DNA of 64,000 bases, taken from Triticum aestivum (Eukaryota > Streptophyta > Magnoliopsida > Poales > Poaceae). The stretch covers positions 140,838,979 through 140,902,978 of the forward strand of contig NC_057809.1 of assembly GCF_018294505.1 (NCBI RefSeq), written 5' to 3'. This document shows positions 56,886 through 64,000 of this stretch, piece after piece; the first letter of the stretch is position 1; each line of letters starts with the position of its first letter. The notes beneath the pieces were generated by a model. The model saw nothing but the letters and a program-made list of their open reading frames with translations. It made no database searches and was not told the origin of the DNA. The translations under genes and the position numbers were made by a program.

Positions 56886-57403
56886 GTCCTGCTGTCAGTG
56901 GTTTTGACCCACTGTTCGACCCTTTTTGCATATGGGGAAATGAGTTGTCCATGAATATCAATCAAATCAAGAAACTCAGAAAGATTGTTAGGATAAATAA
57001 ATTAGCGACAAAAAACAACAAGATCTTTGTCTGCACAATGAAGAAGACATCAGTTCACTACAAGATGGTACTAACTATTATACCTTGCCTTTTTTATTCC
57101 TTTGCCCCATTTCCAATATAGAGAAGATATTTATGCACACCCTTGTTTTCAGGCCTTTCCAAAGTAGTTCACTGATGATTACCTCTCAAACCACCTCTAT
57201 GGTTAGGAGGCGAGGAATGTTTTCATACAACACCCACGGTTCAATATTGAAGTGTTCCTGAAGTGGTCGAAGGCGGACAGTTAATCATCCACGGGTACTG
57301 GCCTAAAGTTGCAAAGACCTTCAACATGAATGAAGGCTCAATATTCGTCTTCCGGTTCAGCAGTTTTCCAGATGAGATGCATCTATCTATATACCATCTA
57401 TGA
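56886..57403 (+). pseudogene. Decayed two-exon gene resembling a plant B3-domain protein
   Basis: Exon 1 (56886-57067) follows an AG acceptor and reads GFDPLFDPFCIWGNELSMN, then IKKLRKIVRINKLATKN. A GT donor at 57068 and an AG acceptor at 57151-57152 bound an ~85-bp intron. Exon 2 contains DDYLSNHLYG, NVFIQHPRFNIEVFLKWSK and, after a shift near 57280, VAKTFNMNEGSIFVFRF. The order of hydrophobic strands and the GSIFVFRF ending recall B3 DNA-binding domains. In-frame TAG codons at 57165 and 57204, plus the frameshift, make it non-functional. The B3 call is tentative. Confidence 0.4.
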
Positions 57404-57639
57404 TGCTAATTTCGAAAGGTTCTACATGTTGCATGTGGAACTTGCTGTTGGTGCAGTTGCGTAATGGGGTAGCTGAGTGCTGATGCTATATCATGTTGTA
57501 CTCTGATGTATTTCAATTATGAAATTCTGCTTCCTTAATATGGAAATGAAATATATTATGTGCTTAATATGAATGTCAATTTGATTAATAAATGGATTAT
57601 TAATAATTGGGCAATTAGCCTGCTAATGGCGAATTAGCC

Positions 57640-58140
57640 TGCTAATTGGGTTTTGATATTGCAAACGGTTGTTGAAAAATACCATGGGCGATGACCTCAG
57701 GCAACACACACAGTTTCTAGGAATAAACCGTGTTGGATCAATGAACAATCACACATGACTTTCTCTTGAAAACTGTTTGCATTAGGCCACCTTGCGCAAA
57801 CGTTTACCACATAAAACCAGTGTGTCCTGGACAGCCTTTGCCACATAGTTTCTTCTACGGACCGTGTGTGCTACATTCAATAACGCAAACGATATAACGG
57901 GAAAAATTGTGTGTGATGTACCTGTGAACAAAAACGTTTTCCTTGGAGCGACTGTGTGGGATGTGCATGCGAACAGAAATGTTTAGCGGGGACTGACTAT
58001 GTGAGATGTACTTGCGACCGGAAACAATTTCAACGTATAATTGTAATTTTTTTAGCTCTACTGTATGTATTTCCGTATTTGAGTGCTTGCCAGTCGCACA
58101 CGACCTCATTTTGCCGAACGTGTGTGCCAGGAGGGCATAT
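57640..58140. repeat. Right subterminal repeat words of H
   Basis: gcaaacggttg, gcgcaaacg, acgcaaacg and aacaaaaacgttt, with gtgtgtgatg, gtgtgggatg and gtgtgtgcta, recur at roughly 40-100-bp spacing and match the left end. Confidence 0.55.
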
Positions 58141-58143
58141 CTA

Positions 58144-61036
58144 TGACGTTCGGATAATTAAGTTACAGTAATCCCAAGTTAATGGCGCCACATCACCACT
58201 CTTACTGTTGCTAATCCTTGGTTGATCCAAATCACGATCCAAATTCAAATTCAAAATTCTCAAACACGCAAAATAAAATGTTCAAAGTGTGGCAAATATT
58301 TCATAACTAATTATGGTGGTGACCCAACACTTTTGCAAAGTATTTAAATGCCATTTTGTATATATAATAGTGGCATAAGCAATTAAATAAATGCCTTTTA
58401 TTATTTATAAAATGTTTAACTATTTTATTTGGGGTTTAAACTTTTTGTGGCACTGGGATATTTTGAAACACTAATTTAGGTACTATGAATGTATTTAATA
58501 AAACAATATATATAGAAAATAAAATAGAAAACTATTAAAACAGAAAAATAAAAATAAAAAGAAAAGACCCCCCCATTGGGCCTGGTGGCCCAGCTGGCCG
58601 CTACCAGGTAACCCACCCGCGCTCACTAATCCTCCTCCCCTGTTAACTACGCCCTGGCCGCGCCGATGCCTGCCACGGCACCATCCGTCGCCGTGGCGGC
58701 CATCCGGCGATCCCCTGACTATATCTACTCCACGCGGCGCATGAACCCTAGCCCCCTCCTCACTTTTCCCCATCGCGCCCCCGTCCACTCCTCGCCGTGG
58801 GCGCCCTGATCTGGAGCCACCGCGCTCGTCCCCGTCGTCATCCGCCGTCACCTCGACCTCTGCTTCCTCCTCGACCACGACCTCGAGTAGAAGACCGCCT
58901 CAACGTAGAGATCGACGCCGCTCCTCCACGTCGGCCATCACCTCCGTCCGCTATGGTCGCCGTCGTCTTCCATGGCTCCGGCACCACCCTGCAGCTACTA
59001 AGCCGTCGAAGGGCCACCTTGTGCCCCGCGGTGAGCACCTTCCTCCCCTTCCGTTTCTTGCGCTGATGGCTGTCGTCATCCTGAACACCCCGCCGCCGCC
59101 CGAGCTCGTGCTCCTCGCGGCCACCTCGTCCCTGCCTCGCCTCCACACCTACCCCGCGCGCCGACCGCGTTGTGCTCTGCTCCGTCGCGTGACGCGCGCC
59201 CCGGCCCCCGCCGCGCCTACCTGGCCATGGCCGCGCCCGAGCCCCTCCTCCTCCGCAACCTCGCCCGGCGTCCTCTGCCGCGGGCCGCGTTGCACGCGCA
59301 CACGCCCGCCGCCTTCAGCCGCCCTCCGTCTACAGCCCCCTTGGCGGCGCTCCGCATGGGCCCTCCGGCGCCTGGCCATGCCGGCCCGCACCCGCCACTA
59401 GTCGCCGCTCCCGGCCGACCTGCTGCCGCCTACCCATTGTCCGCGCCCGCCTTCTCCTGCTGTCACTGCCTGCTGCAGCTCCGCGCTGGCCAGTGCTCCG
59501 TCGCCTGCACCAGCTCCTTGCGTCGGCCGCCTTCGCCCGCAGTCGCATCAGGCCCGCTCGCCCCGCTCGACGCTGGTCACACATCTCACCGCCGCCTGCA
59601 ACTACTGCTGCATTGCGCCACGCCCGTGCCGCGCATAGCCGTTGCTTACTGAACTGCTGCTAGTAATTGTAGCTGCTACTAGAGCTAGCTTTTCTAATTC
59701 TACATTGATTAGCCATCTGGACAGCCCCTAAACTGCGGCTAAACAACTGTTAACAGGAGTAAGAATAATATTTCTAGGTAGTACACTTGTCAAAGCTCAA
59801 ATGTTTTCATTGGACCAAATCAATTTGATGCATGGATTAATTCCTATAAAAATCACAAAATGCTATCTTTTCTAAATAGGGAACAGAATTAACCCCTAGC
59901 ACTGTATGCGTGTGTTGTGTATATATGTGTGTTGTGTGTACACAGCGCGCGTGTGTGTAGTGCGTGTGTGGCCGGCTGGACTCTGTCCACTAATGGCCGG
60001 CCCTTGTTAATTAGGCTATGTTTAGCTTAGGATTAGTTTAGTGCTAATTAGCCCTTTTAGCAAATGACAAGTGGGTCCCATCTAAATAGATTAGATAAAT
60101 ATTTTGGAAATTATTAAATCAGTGTCATATGGGCCACCACCTCTCCTTTTGACTAGTCACATTGACTTGGTCAATTTGGATTTAAATTAAACTCAAAATT
60201 CTAGAATATTGTTAAAAATTTGGAAATTCATAGAAATTAAACCATAACTCGGATGAAAATGTTTTATACATGAAAGTTGCTCAAAACGACGATACGAATC
60301 TGGATACGCAGCCCGTTCGTCCGCCATGCATCCCTAGCATAGCGAACACGCAAATTTCCCCCTCCGGTTCATCTGTCTGAAAACGCGAAACACCGGGGAT
60401 ACTTTCTCGGATGTTTCCCCCCTTCGCTCATATCACATATCCCTGCGTTATGTCACCCCTAGCACAACGTATTGCCGCGTCTTGCTTTGTGTTACATTTG
60501 ATTGCTATGTTATTTATTGTGTTCCCCCTCCGTTACTTCTTTCCGGTAGGCTCCGAGACCGTTGCTGATACCCCCTGTGATCGGCTACATCGACGACGAC
60601 CCCTCTTTCTTGCCAGAGCAACCAGGCAAGCCCCCCCTTGATCACCAGATATCGCCTACTCTCCTCTATACTTCTTGCATTAGAGTAGTGTAGCATGTTA
60701 CTGCTTTCCATTAATCCTATCCTGATGCATAGCCTGTCATTGTTGCTACTACTGTTGATACCTTACATGCAATCCTACATGCTTAGTATAGGTTGCTAGT
60801 AATCCATCAGTGGCCATACATTCTTGTCCGTCTGCCATGCTATACTATCAGGCCGTGATTACTCGGGAGTTGATCACGGGTATATAACTATACTTTATAC
60901 ATGATACATGTGATGACTAAAGTCGGGTTGGCTCGAGGAGTACCCGCGAGTGATTCACGGATTGGGGGCTGAAAGGACCTTTGTCCCGAAGGCCTCTGGG
61001 TGGATCTTTGTGGCGGAGCGATAGGGCAGGTTGAGA
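58144..61036 (+). repeat. LTR of a D-related element (K), truncated by N
   Basis: It starts TGACGTTCGGATAATTAAG, collinear with the minus-strand start of the D LTR (TGTAACGCCCGAGTAATTAAG). It shares the GC-rich island (58620-59650), the purine/pyrimidine blocks near 60340-60410 and the gtacccgcgagtgattcac region near 60940. It stops inside the LTR at 61036, where N begins. Plus orientation. Long frames in the GC island are not conserved with D. Confidence 0.75.
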
Positions 61037-64000
61037 TGTAACGCCCTCGATGCGGCTATAGCTCCCACGTGTCGAGGCACGACTTAGAGGTATAACCGCA
61101 TTGAAAGCAATGTCGCAAGTCAGGCAATCATTACAACATCCCATGTAATATATAATAAAAGGGGGAGATAACATAGTTGGCTTACACTCGCCACGTCACA
61201 TCAGAGTACATAAATAACATCCATCAAACAAACACTCATGGCCCGACTACGGCGCCAAAATAGAAAAGACCCCCAACATGCGACAAGGTCCTGAATCGAT
61301 AACCCCAACTAGGCACCACTACTGATCATCTGGAAAGGACACGTAGTAACGCTGAGAGTCCTCGTCGAACTCCCACCTGAGCTCGTAATCGTCAACTGGA
61401 GCGGAAACACCTGGACCTGCATCTGGAGTTGTAGTATCTGTGAGCCACAGGGACTCAGCAATCTCACACCCACGCGATCAAGACTATTTAAGCTCATAGG
61501 AATGGATAAGACAAATATATGTGGAGCTGCAGCAAGCGACTAGCATATGAGGTGGCTAACTTATACGCAAAAGGAGAGCGAGAAGAGAAGGCGAAGCACG
61601 AGCGAGAAGCTAAAGGAACATCCTGCGCAAGCATAACTCCAACACCGTGTCCACTTCCCGGACTCCGCCGAGAAGGGGCCATCACGGTAACACACACGGT
61701 TGATTCATTTTAATTAAGTTTAGTTCAAGTCATCTACAACCGGACATTAACAAATTCCCATCTGCCCATAACCGCGGGCACGGCTTTCGAAAGATCAATC
61801 CCTGCAGGGGGGTCCCAACTTAGCCCATAACAAGCTCTCACGGTCAACGAAGGAATAGACCTCCACCCAAGACACACCGATCAGACTCGGTATCTCGGTA
61901 CAACAAGATGATTCGACAGGTTAAAACAAGTCCAGCAACACCGCCCGAATGTGCCGACAAATCCCGATAGGAGCTGCACATATCTCTTTCTCAGGGCACA
62001 CTCAGATGAGCAATCCGTACAACTAAAACCAAACCTTGAGTTTCCCCGAGGTGGCGCTGCACAGGGCTCTAGTTCGGACCAACACTCAGAGGAGCACTGG
62101 CCCGTGGGGGGCTAAAATAAGATGACCCTCGGGCTCCGGAAACCCAAGGGAAAAGGGGCTAGGTGGCAAATGGTAAGACCAATGTTGGGCATTGCTGGAA
62201 AAGCTTTAATCAAGGCGAACTATCAAGGGGTTCCCATTATAGCCCAACCGAGTAAGGGACGCACAATCCGGGAACATAACACCGGTATGACGGAAACTAG
62301 GGCGGCAAGAGTGGAACAAAACACTAGGCGAGAGGCCCAGCCTTCCACCCTTTACCAAGTATATAGATGCATTAAGATAACATAGCAATATAATGATATC
62401 CCAACAAGAATATAAATGTTCCAACAAGGAACGGCTCCAATCTTCACCTGCAACTAACAACGCTATAAGAAGGGCTGAGCAAAGCGGTAACATAGCCAAT
62501 CAACGGTTTGCTAGGACAATGGTGGGTTAGAGGTTTAACATGGCAGTTGGGAGGCTGACAAGCAAATGGTAGGCATCGTAGCATTGGCAAAGCAAAAGAG
62601 CGAGCAAACTAGCATAGCAAAGATAGTAGTGATTTCGAGGGTATGATCATCTTGCCTGCACAGTTGTCAGAGTTGACTGGATCCTCACAAGCAAACTCAA
62701 CGGGCTCCTCGGTAGCGAACTCGTCTCCCGGCTCTACCCAACAAGACAAACAAGCAACAAGGATACAATCAACCACGGGCAAGACCAAGCAATATGATGA
62801 AATGACGATATGCTATGCGGGATGCGATGCGGGATGAAAAATGCAAGATATGACAGGAAAAGCATGAACCTGGCATCAACTTGGAAAACCAAGTGTGCCA
62901 CTGGATAGAGGGGATGAAATCGCTCGAAAACGATATAAAGATCATAGGAATCGGAGCTACGGTTTGGAAATGGCAAGCGTTTTAAGATATGACACCGGTC
63001 TGCGATTAACAGCAAGTAGGCATCTAAATGCAACGAAATGAGCATGCTACAGCCACCAAACATGAAAACAAAATACATGGCAGCGAAGTACACAAGATGG
63101 TCGACAAAACACTAGCACTGAGCCATAGGCAAATTCATCCATTAAGAGGTTCAAACAAGCATGGCTAAAACGCAAATGCAAAACAGATCTCAGACTTAGT
63201 GAAATTAACACTAGTCTGAAATTTCAGATCACGAAGCTCTCTTCGGAGCAGCAAAACAACATGATAGGAAACCTGAACATGACAAGTAAGAACATGGCAT
63301 GGAGCTACTCAACAAGCTTAATAAAACACCCAAAGTGACCTGGGGCCAAAAGGGTTCACAAAATACTCTACCGAGCTCACGAACATCGCTCGAACACAAT
63401 CAGTTTTCAGACTTAGTGAAAACTGAGACATGCTGAAATCTAACTCACGAAGGCATGTAAACGAGCTCGATGCACTCACTACGGTGCAAGTCATGGCAAG
63501 TAAAGCATATAACCAGCAAGAAGACACAAAGTGCTAGCTACACATGGCAAGAACGAAGGCATAGCATGCATGGAACACTAACGGTAGCATCGGCGAAATC
63601 GCAAACAAGTTGACGATCTGCCCAGATTAACAACGAAGCAAAAGTTGAGCTCGATTGAGTCAACCTAGAGCACTCCACAAATGCCAACAAAGACATGGAT
63701 GGATAGAGCATAACTTAAATATCAAAACTCCCTTACTGATCATCCTCAAAAGAGGCACGGATCACTAGGAAACAAGCTGGACATATAGCATCATGAACTA
63801 AAATATCCCAGACTTAGTGAAAAACACTAAGTCCCTGAAATCTGCAATCTCAGGTACCCTACTTCGCAAGCTTGCACAAGACAACACACACATTTTAAAA
63901 ATGCATGGGTAGCACCTCTGGAAAGAAGACAAAATGCTTCACAAATCATCCCAAAGGGGCACAGGCATATCATGCACGAATTAATTATAGCAAAAATGAC
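61037..64000 (-). repeat. LTR of element N, minus strand, runs off the window
   Basis: The plus-strand start TGTAACGCCCTCGATG is the complement of an LTR end (CATCGAGGGCGTTACA). It is related to fragment F (40847-41787). The sequence is LTR-like throughout, with no convincing coding frame. Because its end abuts K sequence rather than a primer site, this is a 3' or solo LTR. At about 63180-63830 the phrase cagacttagtgaaa recurs three times (about 63188, 63409 and 63810). Confidence 0.7.

Larger units (their letters stand above)
48104..58143. mobile_element. CACTA-like transposon H carrying host-like genes
   Basis: It breaks the RNase H frame of G at TAT|CACTACTGCAGG, so the left end begins CACTAC with a possible TAT duplication at 48101-48103. 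The first 380 bp repeat tgtgtgtgat and aaacggtt or gcaaacg words. The last 500 bp before K repeat the same words, mostly in similar form (attgtgtgtgatg, gcgcaaacg, acgcaaacg). Between them are an exonuclease gene, three alanine-rich ORFs, a ~504-bp tandem array and a B3-like remnant. No transposase is visible. The right terminus is hidden behind K. It could be a composite of more than one related insertion, because similar words also occur at 51450-51690 and 55320-55390. Confidence 0.5.

Noticed and set aside
59021..59652. Frames of 126-160 codons in LTR K
   Set aside because: They sit in the GC island and are not conserved with the D LTR.

Overview
This is a piece of a large, transposon-packed plant nuclear genome, almost certainly from a Triticeae grass (wheat, Aegilops, barley or rye group). 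The LTR starts (TGATACGTCTCC...), the tRNA-Asp and tRNA-iMet primer sites, the CACTA termini and the nested layout are typical of that group. The organism call and all family names rest on recognition from memory, not on a search.

Layout. Positions 1-1083 look like the 3' end of an ordinary gene: one possible terminal exon flanked by small tandem duplications. Positions 2160-13263 are a CACTA-type DNA transposon rich in short tandem repeats, whose right terminus is visible at 13251-13263. A complete gag-only LTR retrotransposon, called A1 (5732-12557, target duplication GGCAC), sits inside it. Positions 13264-14551 are a minus-strand remnant of a related element (E).

Positions 14552-41787 are a four-level nest. 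LTR fragment F is split by element B (14593-40846, duplication GACTC). B is split by element C (16281-35561, duplication CCGTT). C is split by minus-strand element D (19017-30916, duplication TTATG). B and C are gag-position-only elements primed by tRNA-Asp. D has LTRs of about 3.9 kb, an iMet primer site and no recognisable coding capacity.

Positions 41788-64000 are a second nest. G is a Ty3/gypsy element with an extra upstream ORF, gag, zinc knuckle, protease, reverse transcriptase and the start of RNase H. It is broken by a solo LTR (I, 43515-45032) and cut at RNase H by a CACTA-like element H (48104-58143). H is cut by the LTR of K (58144-61036), which is cut by a minus-strand LTR (N, 61037 to the window end). 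H carries host-like cargo: an intact 247-codon DEDDy 3'-5' exonuclease gene, three alanine-rich or coiled-coil-like ORFs, a decayed B3-like gene, and 4.5 copies of a ~504-bp tandem repeat.

The only reading frames that look intact are the exonuclease gene (48656-49399, minus) and the gag ORF of B (35614-36423). Most other coding sequence is decayed. The premature stops in G and in the cargo of H are nearly all TAG at places where CAG is expected, which suggests decay by deamination of methylated CHG sites.
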